Part shown: positions 53,392 through 61,890 of the stretch, one piece after another | Layout: every line of letters begins with the position of its first letter | How positions within the stretch are numbered: the first letter of the stretch is position 1 | Notes under the pieces: generated by a model | Told to the model about the DNA's origin: nothing | Databases searched by the model: none | What the model saw: only the letters and a program-made list of their open reading frames with translations | Made by a program: the position numbers and the translations under genes | Assembly: GCA_965226965.1 (NCBI GenBank) | Contig: OZ245715.1 | Span: 4,340,001-4,404,000 of the forward strand | Direction of reading: 5' to 3' | DNA from: Endoryza foliicola | GTDB taxonomy: Bacteria > Bacteroidota > Bacteroidia > Chitinophagales > Chitinophagaceae | DNA: 64,000 nt

Positions 53392-54438
53392 ATGACCTTT
53401 TCAGCCGCTCAAATAGCCTTATTAATTCAAGGAAAAGTTGAAGGAGATGCCACGGTTTCAGTAGCATCGTTTGGAAAAATTGAAGAAGCAAAAAGCGGCC
53501 AATTGGCATTTCTGGCGAACCCTAAATACGAAGATTACCTCTATACAACGGAAGCCTCGATCATCATCATCAATGAAAGTCAGGAATTGAAGAAGCCTAT
53601 TCCTGCTACCCTAATTCGAGTTCCAAATGCCTATTCAGCTTTCGCAACCTTATTGTCGAAATACCAGGAATTTGCCACTCAACAATTGCAGGGGGTACAA
53701 GAGCCTTCTTATATTTCCAAAACAACTAGCATGGGTTCCAATGTTTTCATTGGAGCTTTTGTATACACCGGAGAGAATGTAAAAATTGGAAACAATGTGA
53801 AGATCTTCCCGCAGGTGTTCATTGGCAATAATGTTACCATTGGCGACAATACCATTTTGCACCCCGGAGTGAAAGTATACCATGAATGCGTGGTGGGCAA
53901 GAATGTAACGGTGCATTCAGGAACGGTGATTGGGGGTGATGGATTTGGATTTGCACCTCAAGCCGACGGTAGTTTTCAGAAAGTACCTCAAATTGGAAAT
54001 GTAATTGTGGAAGATGGGGTAGAAATTGGGGCCAATACTACTATTGACCGCGCTACTATTGGATCTACTGTAATTAAGGCAGGAGCGAAACTCGACAACC
54101 TCATTCAAATAGCTCACAACGTAGAAGTTGGCAGCAATACGGTGATTGCGGCTCAAACAGGTGTGAGTGGCAGCACCAAAATTGGCAAGAATGTAATGAT
54201 TGGTGGTCAGGCCGGAATTGTAGGCCATATTACCATTGCTGATGGCAGCAAGATCAATGCTCAAAGCGGGGTAAGTAAGGCCATTAAAACGCCCGGCACC
54301 GCAGTAACCGGATCGCCGGCATACGATTACACCTCAGCACTCAGAGCCCAGGCTGTAAGTCGCAACCTTCCCGAAATGGAAAAGCGACTTAAAGAGTTGG
54401 AAGCCAAAATAAAAGAGCTGGAAGCGAAACTTTCATAG
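53392..54438 (+). CDS. lpxD: UDP-3-O-acylglucosamine N-acyltransferase LpxD
   Basis: A 348-aa left-handed beta-helix acyltransferase, third step of lipid A synthesis. The N-terminal uridine-binding domain (1-100, SFGKIEEAKSGQLAFLANPKYE) is followed by hexapeptide repeats (about 110-300). The catalytic His is in LIQIAHNVEVG (about 242), with GGDGFGFAPQ just before it. The end is a charged coiled coil (EMEKRLKELEAKIKELEAKL). All landmarks are normal. In related genomes lpxC/fabZ follows directly; here an insertion of about 1.2 kb intervenes. Confidence 0.95.
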   Translation: MTFSAAQIALLIQGKVEGDATVSVASFGKIEEAKSGQLAFLANPKYEDYLYTTEASIIIINESQELKKPIPATLIRVPNAYSAFATLLSKYQEFATQQLQGVQEPSYISKTTSMGSNVFIGAFVYTGENVKIGNNVKIFPQVFIGNNVTIGDNTILHPGVKVYHECVVGKNVTVHSGTVIGGDGFGFAPQADGSFQKVPQIGNVIVEDGVEIGANTTIDRATIGSTVIKAGAKLDNLIQIAHNVEVGSNTVIAAQTGVSGSTKIGKNVMIGGQAGIVGHITIADGSKINAQSGVSKAIKTPGTAVTGSPAYDYTSALRAQAVSRNLPEMEKRLKELEAKIKELEAKLS

Positions 54439-54955
54439 TTGATTTCTTTACTCACTCATCATACCTGCACCTACTTATAATTACCAAATTTGGTGATCAC
54501 TCTATTGTATAAGTTTTGACTTATCACGTTACAATTGCTTACATAACATTGAATTAATTGTCATCCAACTTTTAAAAGTAAAATTGGAGCAGGATGTTAA
54601 GCAAACACATATTTAAAAGCTATTAATCTCGAATCACAGATTTGCCAACCATTTTAAGCTTTCTATTCAAATAGACCGCTTCGAAATCATCGAAAACACA
54701 ATAAGCCTTCTAGATTAACCGATAACAATCAACGAGTAGTACAACAAAAAATTGGAAGAATCGGGTGTAAATCGGGGTCTTAAATGCAAAATATTCAGAA
54801 CTTGTAGTCAGTAAAATGGACGGAACCAAGTTTGTATTCTATATCTAAAGAACGAACGCCTCCTTTCGGAGGCGTTAACCATAGATACCATCCATGGCGA
54901 TGTGATACAAAAATAATTTTTTTCTCGACAAAAAATACTCTTTTACAACTTTTTT
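54439..54955. other. AT-rich insertion with one hairpin
   Basis: 517 bases with no supported frame, more A/T-rich than the lpx genes. It contains a 9-bp hairpin AACGCCTCC-TTTC-GGAGGCGTT (54855-54876) without a T-run. Together with the NYN gene it splits the lpx cluster. Confidence 0.55.
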
Positions 54956-55567
54956 ATGCAGTTAAGAGCGAGATTTTATATCGATGGATTCAATTTGTAT
55001 TTCGGTTTAATGAACTCAGGGTACAAAGATTGTAAGTGGTTAGATATTAAATCACTCTGTATGAAATTAATGAATAAAGAGCATGATTTATTTGGAGTTA
55101 AGTACTTCACATCCTCTGTAAAAAACGATCTTGCCAAGAAGAAAAGGCAAGACGTTTATATTGAAGCATTGTATAGCAGTGAGGTAGATATATATTGGGG
55201 GCAGTTTAGATCAGAATTGCAGAAATGTGAAATTTGTGGCAATGATTACTGGCAGCTGAAAGAAAAGAAAACAGACGTTAACATTGCTACACAGTTAATG
55301 GTTGATGCCTATAAAAACGAATTTGATGTTGCGTATGTAATTTCCGGTGATTCCGACTTGGTTCCCCCGATAAAACACATTCGCGAGATTTTTCCTTCGA
55401 AGCAAATTTTCATCGCTTTTCCTCCTAGTAGAACTTCCGACGAATTGAAACTTTATGCAAATAGTAGCTTCAAAATTGGCTACAAAAAATTAAAAGACTG
55501 TCAGTTCCCTGAAAACTTGCCGAATAAATACGGCGAGCTAATTCAGAAACCGAAAGAATGGTTGTAA
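54956..55567 (+). CDS. NYN-domain protein (LabA/DUF88-like)
   Basis: A 203-aa protein whose first 150 residues form a NYN (PIN-like) nuclease fold. It has FYIDGFNLYFG at the N-terminus with catalytic Asp, KKTDVNIATQLMVDA in the middle (Asp, polar) and VISGDSDLVPPIKH (Ser/Asp) near residue 130. The conserved Asp residues suggest metal-dependent RNase activity. A CEIC pair lies at about 93. The C-terminal 40 residues are a basic tail. It is inserted between lpxD and lpxC and has no evident partner, so it is probably accessory; RNA processing or defence are both open. Confidence 0.8.
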   Translation: MQLRARFYIDGFNLYFGLMNSGYKDCKWLDIKSLCMKLMNKEHDLFGVKYFTSSVKNDLAKKKRQDVYIEALYSSEVDIYWGQFRSELQKCEICGNDYWQLKEKKTDVNIATQLMVDAYKNEFDVAYVISGDSDLVPPIKHIREIFPSKQIFIAFPPSRTSDELKLYANSSFKIGYKKLKDCQFPENLPNKYGELIQKPKEWL

Positions 55568-55620
55568 TCCATGATTAGATTGAAAATCAGTCCTGTTTAT
55601 ATGGTACGGCATTGATTTAC

Positions 55621-55628
55621 TATCTTTG
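55621..55628 (+). promoter_or_regulatory. -7 box directly before lpxC/fabZ start
   Basis: TATCTTTG, an exact TAnnTTTG match. Its last base is 5 bases before the ATG at 55633, so the transcript may begin at or near the start codon. Confidence 0.45.
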
Positions 55629-55632
55629 CCGA

Positions 55633-57039
55633 ATGGACGCAAGTTTTAATCCCGATAAGCAACATACGCTCTCAACAGCGATCAGCATTTCCGGAACCGG
55701 TTTGCATACCGGCGTGAATGTAGACATGACGCTAAAGCCCGCTAACCCCGGCTTTGGCTTTCAGTTTCAACGTATTGACTTACCCGGACAACCCATCATT
55801 AAAGCCGATTGTGACTTAGTAACCGATACCAGTCGTGGTACTACCCTCGAAGACAATGGCGCCAAAGTAAGCACCGTAGAGCACGTTTTAGCGGCCCTCG
55901 TGGGAATGGGAATCGACAACTGTTTGATTGAAGTGAATGGCCCTGAAATGCCCATTATTGATGGTAGCAGCCAGCCCTTTGTTGAAATCATTGAAGAAGC
56001 CGGAATTTTAGAACAAGATGCTGCCAAAGCTTGGTACAGCATTGACACCAACCTTACGCATTTCGACGAATTGAAACGTGTTGAAATGACCGCGCTTCCG
56101 GCTACAGAATACAAAGTAACTACCTTAATTGATTTTAATAGCCCCGTATTGGGCACGCAGCACGCGGGTTTGAAGAGTTTGCGCGAATTTAAAGCGGAAA
56201 TATCTCCTTGCCGTACGTTCTGTTTTTTGCATGAATTGGAAATGCTGTTGGCACACAACCTCATCAAGGGTGGTGATATCAACAATGCTATTGTGGTAGT
56301 GGACCGCAAGACCACGGAGGAAGAAATGGCCCGTTTGGCAAAGGCCTTCCGCAGAGAGAAAATTGAAGTGAAAAGCGAAGGTTATTTGAACAATTTAGAA
56401 TTGCGTTTCCCTAATGAACCGGCACGTCACAAACTGTTGGATGTAATTGGAGATTTGGCCTTGATTGGTTACCCCATTAAGGCGCATATCATTGCGAACC
56501 GCCCGGGCCATAGCAGCAATGTGGATTTTGCTCGTAAGATCAAGCAATACATTAAAAAGAACAAGCATACAAAGGATGTTCCGGTGTACGATCCCAATCA
56601 GCCACCGTTGTACAATCTTCAGCAAATTGAAAAGAAGTTACCGCATCGCTATCCTTTCTTGTTGGTTGACAAGATCATCGAACTATCTGATCGTCATATA
56701 GTTGGGATCAAGAATGTAACCTTCAACGAAAATTTTTTTACGGGCCATTTTCCTGGCAATCCGGTAATGCCCGGAGTATTACAAGTTGAAGCTTTAGCGC
56801 AAACCGGGGGTATTTTGGCGATGAACGCCATGCCTCCTGGTGAATACGATACTTATTTCTTGAAAATTGACAATTGTAAATTCAAGCAAAAAGTGGTGCC
56901 GGGAGATACTTTGATACTGAAAATGGAGCTCGCCGCACCCATCAGAAGGGGGATTTGCGAGATGAGAGGCACTGTTTTTGTAGGAAATAAGGTCGCCACA
57001 GAGGCTGATTTGGTTGCTCAACTCGTAAAAAGAGGTTGA
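55633..57039 (+). CDS. lpxC/fabZ: LpxC-FabZ fusion enzyme
   Basis: A bifunctional enzyme, 468 aa from the ATG at 55633 (MDASFNPDKQHTLSTA). The frame runs on to a TTG at 55612 that overlaps the promoter box. Residues about 1-300 are UDP-3-O-acyl-GlcNAc deacetylase LpxC: STVEHVLAALVG (zinc His), EHxxG-like region and ARHKLLDVIGDLALIG (His/Asp ligands). Residues about 320-468 are beta-hydroxyacyl-ACP dehydratase FabZ: LPHRYPFLLVDKI and the active-site GHFPGNPVMPGVLQVEALAQ. The fusion is typical of Bacteroidota and couples lipid A and fatty acid synthesis. Confidence 0.95.
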   Translation: MDASFNPDKQHTLSTAISISGTGLHTGVNVDMTLKPANPGFGFQFQRIDLPGQPIIKADCDLVTDTSRGTTLEDNGAKVSTVEHVLAALVGMGIDNCLIEVNGPEMPIIDGSSQPFVEIIEEAGILEQDAAKAWYSIDTNLTHFDELKRVEMTALPATEYKVTTLIDFNSPVLGTQHAGLKSLREFKAEISPCRTFCFLHELEMLLAHNLIKGGDINNAIVVVDRKTTEEEMARLAKAFRREKIEVKSEGYLNNLELRFPNEPARHKLLDVIGDLALIGYPIKAHIIANRPGHSSNVDFARKIKQYIKKNKHTKDVPVYDPNQPPLYNLQQIEKKLPHRYPFLLVDKIIELSDRHIVGIKNVTFNENFFTGHFPGNPVMPGVLQVEALAQTGGILAMNAMPPGEYDTYFLKIDNCKFKQKVVPGDTLILKMELAAPIRRGICEMRGTVFVGNKVATEADLVAQLVKRG

Positions 57040-57077
57040 TTTTGAAGGAAAAAGGCGAAAATTGGATAAATTAAGAT

Positions 57078-57085
57078 TATTTTTG
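57078..57085 (+). promoter_or_regulatory. -7 box upstream of lpxA
   Basis: TATTTTTG, an exact match, about 140 bases before the lpxA ATG and just after lpxC/fabZ. lpxA could also be transcribed from lpxC. Confidence 0.35.
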
Positions 57086-57225
57086 TAAGTCGGGTCAAGC
57101 CCCGACACCCCCTTATAATAGTTTATTTGAAAGCCAACCGCCCATCTAAACCTAGTAAATTAGAACCTGTAATCGGTACAATACCTGATTCGGGGAAGGG
57201 GTCTATACTCAAGAATGTAAATAAC

Positions 57226-58032
57226 ATGATTCACCCGCATACGTATATTCATCCTCAAGCCAAGTTGGCAACCAATGTTAAAATTGATCCTTTCACCGTT
57301 ATTCATCAGAATGTTGAAATTGGTGAAGGAACATGGATTGGAAGTAATGTAACCATCATGGAAGGCGCGCGCATTGGAAAGAATTGCCGCATTTTCCCCG
57401 GTGCTGTTATTGCAGCCATTCCGCAAGACTTGAAGTTTGAAGGAGAAGATACCTTAGTGGAAATTGGTGATAATACCACCATCCGTGAATTTGTAACCAT
57501 TAACAGAGGAACAAAAGATAAAGGCAAGACCAGTGTTGGTAATAATTGCTTGATCATGGCGTACAGCCATTTGGCGCACGACTGTATGATCGGCAACAAC
57601 TGTATCATGAGTAACAACACACAAATTGCAGGTCACGTAGAAATGGGTGACTGGGCTATCTTGGGTGGTATGTGCGCAGTACATCAGTTTGTAAAAATTG
57701 GTCAGCATTCTTTCGTGAGCGGTGGTTCATTGGTGGGTAAAGACGTTCCTCCTTATATCAAAGCAGGTCGTCAACCATTGAGCTATTCAGGTGTGAACTC
57801 TGTTGGGTTGAAAAGAAGAGGATTTACCATCGATAAGATCAATCATATCTTAGAGATCTATCGTGTAATCTATAACAAGGGCATGAACACTTCTCAAGCT
57901 CTTGAGTATTTGGAGGAAGAATTCTCCGCTACCGACGAAAGAGATGAAATTGTAACCTTTATTCGTGAAAGTGGCAGAGGTATCATTAAACGCTATTCTA
58001 AAAATAGTGTGGATGAAGATATCGCTGACTAA
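57226..58032 (+). CDS. lpxA: Acyl-ACP--UDP-GlcNAc O-acyltransferase LpxA
   Basis: A 268-aa left-handed beta-helix enzyme for the first step of lipid A synthesis. The ATG at 57226 (MIHPHTYIHPQAKL) is chosen; the frame extends to a TTG at 57127 that adds a basic stretch not seen in the family. Hexapeptide repeats run from about 10 to 190. The catalytic His is in AYSHLAHDCMIGNN (about 125). SGVNSVGLKRRGF and the helical C-terminus match LpxA. Its last 20 bases overlap the next gene. Confidence 0.93.
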   Translation: MIHPHTYIHPQAKLATNVKIDPFTVIHQNVEIGEGTWIGSNVTIMEGARIGKNCRIFPGAVIAAIPQDLKFEGEDTLVEIGDNTTIREFVTINRGTKDKGKTSVGNNCLIMAYSHLAHDCMIGNNCIMSNNTQIAGHVEMGDWAILGGMCAVHQFVKIGQHSFVSGGSLVGKDVPPYIKAGRQPLSYSGVNSVGLKRRGFTIDKINHILEIYRVIYNKGMNTSQALEYLEEEFSATDERDEIVTFIRESGRGIIKRYSKNSVDEDIAD

Positions 58033-58633
58033 TGCCGGAAAGCGTTTCAACCGCGATTGGATCTTTCGCAAATTATCACAGGAATTTACTGTAGGACATT
58101 CTTATGCAATTGTTGGGCCCAATGGTTCCGGCAAAAGCACGTTGCTGCAAGCCATTGCAGGATCGCTGCAATTGAGCGAGGGTACCGTTGATTATTTTAC
58201 CCAAGATGAGCAAAAGATCGCCGCTGAATTGGTATTCAAACATGTGTCCTTAGCTGCCCCCTATTTAGAATTGATTGAAGAAATGACCGCCAAAGAGTTT
58301 TTGGAATTTCATGGTCAATTCAAAACCTTTCTACCCGGTAAAACAGTCGTAGGGATCTTAGAAGAAGTGGGATTGACCAAAGCTGCGGATAAGCAAATCC
58401 GTTATTTCAGCAGCGGTATGAAACAAAGAATGAAGTTAGCACAAGCAGTGTTTAGTGATACTACCCTACTCTTATTAGATGAGCCCTGCACCAATTTAGA
58501 TCAAGAAGGCATTGACTTGTACCAAAGACTGATTTCCGACTACAGCACCAATAGAATCGTTGTTATCAGCAGCAATGATGTGCAGGAGTATGGGCATTGT
58601 GAGGAGAGGGTGGAGATTTTGAAGCATAAATAA
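58013..58633 (+). CDS. ABC transporter ATP-binding protein (orphan)
   Basis: A 206-aa ATPase from the ATG at 58013 (MKISLTNAGKRFNRDWIF); the frame extends upstream inside lpxA. Walker A is GPNGSGKST (about 35), signature RYFSSGMKQRMKLA, Walker B TLLLLDEPCTNLD, and an H-loop-like VVISSNDVQE with Asn/Asp instead of the usual His. No permease gene is next to it. It overlaps lpxA by 20 bases, so the genes are surely coupled. It is close to CcmA/MlaF-size ATPases, but the substrate is unknown. Confidence 0.85.
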   Translation: MKISLTNAGKRFNRDWIFRKLSQEFTVGHSYAIVGPNGSGKSTLLQAIAGSLQLSEGTVDYFTQDEQKIAAELVFKHVSLAAPYLELIEEMTAKEFLEFHGQFKTFLPGKTVVGILEEVGLTKAADKQIRYFSSGMKQRMKLAQAVFSDTTLLLLDEPCTNLDQEGIDLYQRLISDYSTNRIVVISSNDVQEYGHCEERVEILKHK

Positions 58634-59024
58634 TTAATAATTAATAAGTAATAATTAATAATTAAACAGCCGAAATACAGGAGGGAGGATGGAGGAGACG
58701 AGGAGCGAGGAAATACAGAACCACGAAGGCTCAGAGGAACGAAGATTAATCTGTGAGAATCTGTTGTAATTCGTGTAATCTGTGGTCAAAAAAGCAAGAA
58801 AAAAATCTCTGCGATAGCTTTGCGAGCTTCGCGGTCTCTGCGGTGAACAACCCTTTAATTTTTCAATCAGTTTAAGCCTGCCTCAAAGAAAAGAAGCCCT
58901 TCGACACGGCCCTTCGACAAGCTCAGGGACCACGCAAAGATGCGCAATGAACTACGCTGCGTAATCGCTGCGTACGCTGCGACGCTGCGGTGAAAAAACT
59001 CCAAAGTTTTCAATCAGTTTACTC
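58631..59024 (+). repeat. Modular intergenic repeat, copy C, with extra words
   Basis: Starts at the ABC stop codon. Modules: ATTAATTATTAA-type tract (58631-58665), AACAGCCG, purine tract with GAGGAGCGAGGA (58681-58713), ACCACGAAGGCTCAGAG (58720-58737) and AATCTGTGAGAATCTG..GTGGTCA (58748-58788). Further on: a GCGAGCTTCGCGGTCTCTGC word, a 19-base near-palindrome CCCTTCGACAAGCTCAGGG (58910-58928) and two copies of TTCAATCAGTTTA. The 554-base gap 58634-59187 has no supported gene. Confidence 0.75.
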
Positions 59025-59187
59025 TCAATACCCTATTTTCTGAATATCTCCTTCGACCTATAAAACAAGAAAGGAGTTGACATTGCAACTCCTTCCAAAA
59101 ATTAAATGCATTCCCGCCTCAAATTCACACATCAACTAATTCTCACATTGACTCCTCGTCTCCTCGCTCCTCTTATCCTCTTTCTTC

Positions 59188-60768
59188 CTAATGCACATTA
59201 CTCATATCCAATTTCCCTTCCTGCTTCTTACTTCTCACCATCAATACCAAGGGCACACAAATCAAGAACACAATTCCGATATAAAAGAACACGTCCATAT
59301 AACTCAATACCATCGACTGTTTCGTGATGCTATAATCCATCAACTGATATGCTCTTCCTAATGCAATATTAGAAGGTGCGCCTGCTGCTTGCATCGCCAT
59401 TTGAGTTCCTTGAACACGCGCTTGTACAACCGGATTATTTACATCAAGATTTGACACCAAATCATTGCGGTGTACCATCTGTTGTTGTGCCATAAAAGTT
59501 GTGATGATCGCAATACCAAAAGATCCACCCAATTGTCGCATCATTCCGGTAAAAGCGGCTCCGTCACCAATCTCTCTTCCCTTCAACGTACTCAAGCTTA
59601 GTGTTGTAACCGGAATGAATAACAAGCCCATCGCAATACCGCGCAAAATCAACATCCAGAAAAACGCATCTTTTCCGGTATCGGGAGTTAAAATGCGGTA
59701 CCCCCAGAAACAGAAGAAAAAGAACATCAACATCCCAATTGAAGTGAGTAGTTGTTTGTTCACTCCTGCTTGCAACATCTTCCCAATGAATGGCATCATG
59801 AAGGCTGTTGTTAAAGCGGCAGGGACCAAAAGAAGGCCCGACTGCGTTGCCGTCCAACCTAATGTTGCCTGCGTATACAGCGGGATAATGAACGTAGAAC
59901 CATACAATCCAAATCCCATTATGAAAGACAAAATAGTCCCTACCCTCAAATTCCCATTCGACAATACTCTCAAATTCACAACAGGTTTCTTAGCCGTCCA
60001 TTCTCTCCAAATAAAGAAGAAACATCCAAACACTGCAAGTACTGTGAGTAAGATGATTGTATTGTTGCTAAACCAATCGTCGTCGTGTCCTTTCTCCAAA
60101 ATGTATTGCAATGAACCCACAAACAAAGCGAGCAATCCAATTCCCAACCAGTCTACTTGGGACATGGCTGTCTTCTCCGAATACTTTGGACTTCTCACAA
60201 ACTGCATGGTGAGTAATGCTGCAATTACACCCAAAGGAATATTGATATAGAAAATATAAGGCCAAGAGGAATGCTCAACAATGTAACCACCTAAAGGCGG
60301 ACCAAGTGTTGGACCCACAATTACTCCCATTCCATAAATGGCTTGCGCCATCCCACGTTTTTCAACAGGATAACTTTCAGTGATAATGGTTTGTGATGTA
60401 ACCAAGAGGGCACCGCCTCCAATGCCTTGTAATAATCGGAATAAAATCAATTCAGTAATGGTAGTACTTTGACCACACAAATACGAACAGATCGTAAATA
60501 GAATAATTGAAGCCGCGAAATAATTTCGTCTTCCAAATTGCTGGCTCAACCAACTAGTCATGGGAACGATGATTACGTTACCGATGGCGTAGGCTGTAAT
60601 GACCCAACCAATTTCGCTGGTGGTTGCGCCAAGGTTACCCTTCATATCGTTCAATGCCACGTTTACGATTGTGGTATCAACGATTTCCAGCAAGGCACAC
60701 ATGATGGCTGTGATGGTGATGATCACCCTCCTCGAGCCATATTCCACTAATGATGCTGCGTCAACCAT
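59188..60768 (-). CDS. DHA2-type drug efflux MFS transporter (EmrB-like)
   Basis: A 526-aa proton-driven inner-membrane exporter with about 14 hydrophobic segments. It shows the DHA2 motif C-type LLEIVDTTIVNVALND (helix 1), WLSQQFGRRNYF (loop 2-3, motif A) and YGMGVIVGPTLGPPLGGYIV (helix 5, antiporter motif). It is the last gene of an operon with a periplasmic adaptor (19 bases upstream) and an outer-membrane channel, together forming a tripartite pump. The typical substrates of EmrB-type pumps are hydrophobic drugs or bile-type compounds. The real substrate is unknown. Confidence 0.93.
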   Translation of the reverse strand: MVDAASLVEYGSRRVIITITAIMCALLEIVDTTIVNVALNDMKGNLGATTSEIGWVITAYAIGNVIIVPMTSWLSQQFGRRNYFAASIILFTICSYLCGQSTTITELILFRLLQGIGGGALLVTSQTIITESYPVEKRGMAQAIYGMGVIVGPTLGPPLGGYIVEHSSWPYIFYINIPLGVIAALLTMQFVRSPKYSEKTAMSQVDWLGIGLLALFVGSLQYILEKGHDDDWFSNNTIILLTVLAVFGCFFFIWREWTAKKPVVNLRVLSNGNLRVGTILSFIMGFGLYGSTFIIPLYTQATLGWTATQSGLLLVPAALTTAFMMPFIGKMLQAGVNKQLLTSIGMLMFFFFCFWGYRILTPDTGKDAFFWMLILRGIAMGLLFIPVTTLSLSTLKGREIGDGAAFTGMMRQLGGSFGIAIITTFMAQQQMVHRNDLVSNLDVNNPVVQARVQGTQMAMQAAGAPSNIALGRAYQLMDYSITKQSMVLSYMDVFFYIGIVFLICVPLVLMVRSKKQEGKLDMSNVH

Positions 60769-60787
60769 ATAAAATGATTAAATAAGA

Positions 60788-61873
60788 TTAATTAAGATGT
60801 ACATCTACAACCACGTTCATACCCGGACGAAGTTTCTTCACCAATGAATCCGATTTATTGAATTCAATTTTTACAGGGATGCGTTGAACTACTTTTACGA
60901 AGTTGCCACTGGCATTATCGGGAGGCAATAAGGCAAAAGTAGATCCGGTAGCCGGTGCAATGGATGAAAGAGTTGCTTCAAACTCATGATCGGGAAACAC
61001 GTCAGCTTTCACTACTACTTTCTGTCCTTCAATCATTTTGTTCAATTGAGTTTCTTTGAAGTTTGCAGTAACCCAAACTTTATCGCTGTGAACGATGCTA
61101 AACAAAGATTGACCGGGCTGTACAAATTGACCGGCATGAACAGGTACTTTTGAAATCAATCCATCGTGCAATGCAGTGATAACTGTGTAAGAAAGGTTCA
61201 GTTCAGCGGCAGCAATTTCTGTTTTACGTTGTTGAATGGCTGCATTGGCCACACCAATTTGTTGTGCGGTTGCATTGCTTTGAGCTGATACGGCACTTAC
61301 TTGCTTTACCACTTGTTCTTTTTGTTGTTGCAAAATGGCTACTTGCTTTTCGGCCGATTCTTTTGCTGCCAAAGCTTGTTCGTATTGTTGCTGCGTGATG
61401 GTTTTTTCTTTGATCAAGTTTGCATAGCGATCAAAATCTTTCTGAGCTCTCCATAGGGTTACTTTTGCTGCTTCAATTTGAGCATCTACAGTTGAAATAC
61501 CGGCACTGGCGGAGCTAATGGAAGCTTGTGAAGCTTTGGTAGAAGCTTCTGCAGTACCAAGATTCGCTTGAGCCGCAGTTAATGCAGCTTTTGCCTGTTC
61601 AAGGCGCACTTGATAATCGCGGTCGTCGATCACCAATAAAGTATCCCCTTTCTTTACGTATTGGTTATCGCTCACATATACTTTAGCGATGTAACCACTT
61701 ACGCGTGGAATGATTGGGGTGATATCGGCGCTGATTTGTGCGTCGTCGGTTTCTTCATGTTTTTGTCCATGTAGGTATTTGGAGATACCAAACCAGCCAC
61801 CACCGATAACCAGAAGGGCTAGAATGATAATAAAAACGGGGTTCTTTTTTTGGGGAGCAGTTGCTGTTTCCAT
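60788..61873 (-). CDS. HlyD/EmrA-family membrane fusion protein
   Basis: A 361-aa adaptor linking the MFS pump to the outer-membrane channel. One N-terminal transmembrane helix (PVFIIILALLVIGGGWFGI, about 12-30) is followed by the first half of a lipoyl domain (ITPIIPRVSGYIAKVYVSDNQYVKKGD) and a long helical hairpin (about 90-200, rich in Ala/Gln/Glu). The second lipoyl half (LSYTVITALHDGLISKVPVHAGQFVQPGQ) and a beta-barrel region complete it. The order and the DDAQISAD motif match EmrA. It lies between the pump and channel genes with short gaps. Confidence 0.92.
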   Translation of the reverse strand: METATAPQKKNPVFIIILALLVIGGGWFGISKYLHGQKHEETDDAQISADITPIIPRVSGYIAKVYVSDNQYVKKGDTLLVIDDRDYQVRLEQAKAALTAAQANLGTAEASTKASQASISSASAGISTVDAQIEAAKVTLWRAQKDFDRYANLIKEKTITQQQYEQALAAKESAEKQVAILQQQKEQVVKQVSAVSAQSNATAQQIGVANAAIQQRKTEIAAAELNLSYTVITALHDGLISKVPVHAGQFVQPGQSLFSIVHSDKVWVTANFKETQLNKMIEGQKVVVKADVFPDHEFEATLSSIAPATGSTFALLPPDNASGNFVKVVQRIPVKIEFNKSDSLVKKLRPGMNVVVDVHLN

Positions 61874-61890
61874 TGTATTCTTATTATAAA

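Noticed and set aside
59106..59327. 73-aa plus-strand frame at the end of the MFS gene
   Set aside because: It runs through repeat DNA and the 3' end of the MFS gene in the wrong strand.
59465..60250. 261-aa plus-strand frame opposite the MFS gene
   Set aside because: It is fully inside the membrane transporter gene on the other strand and has no domain.
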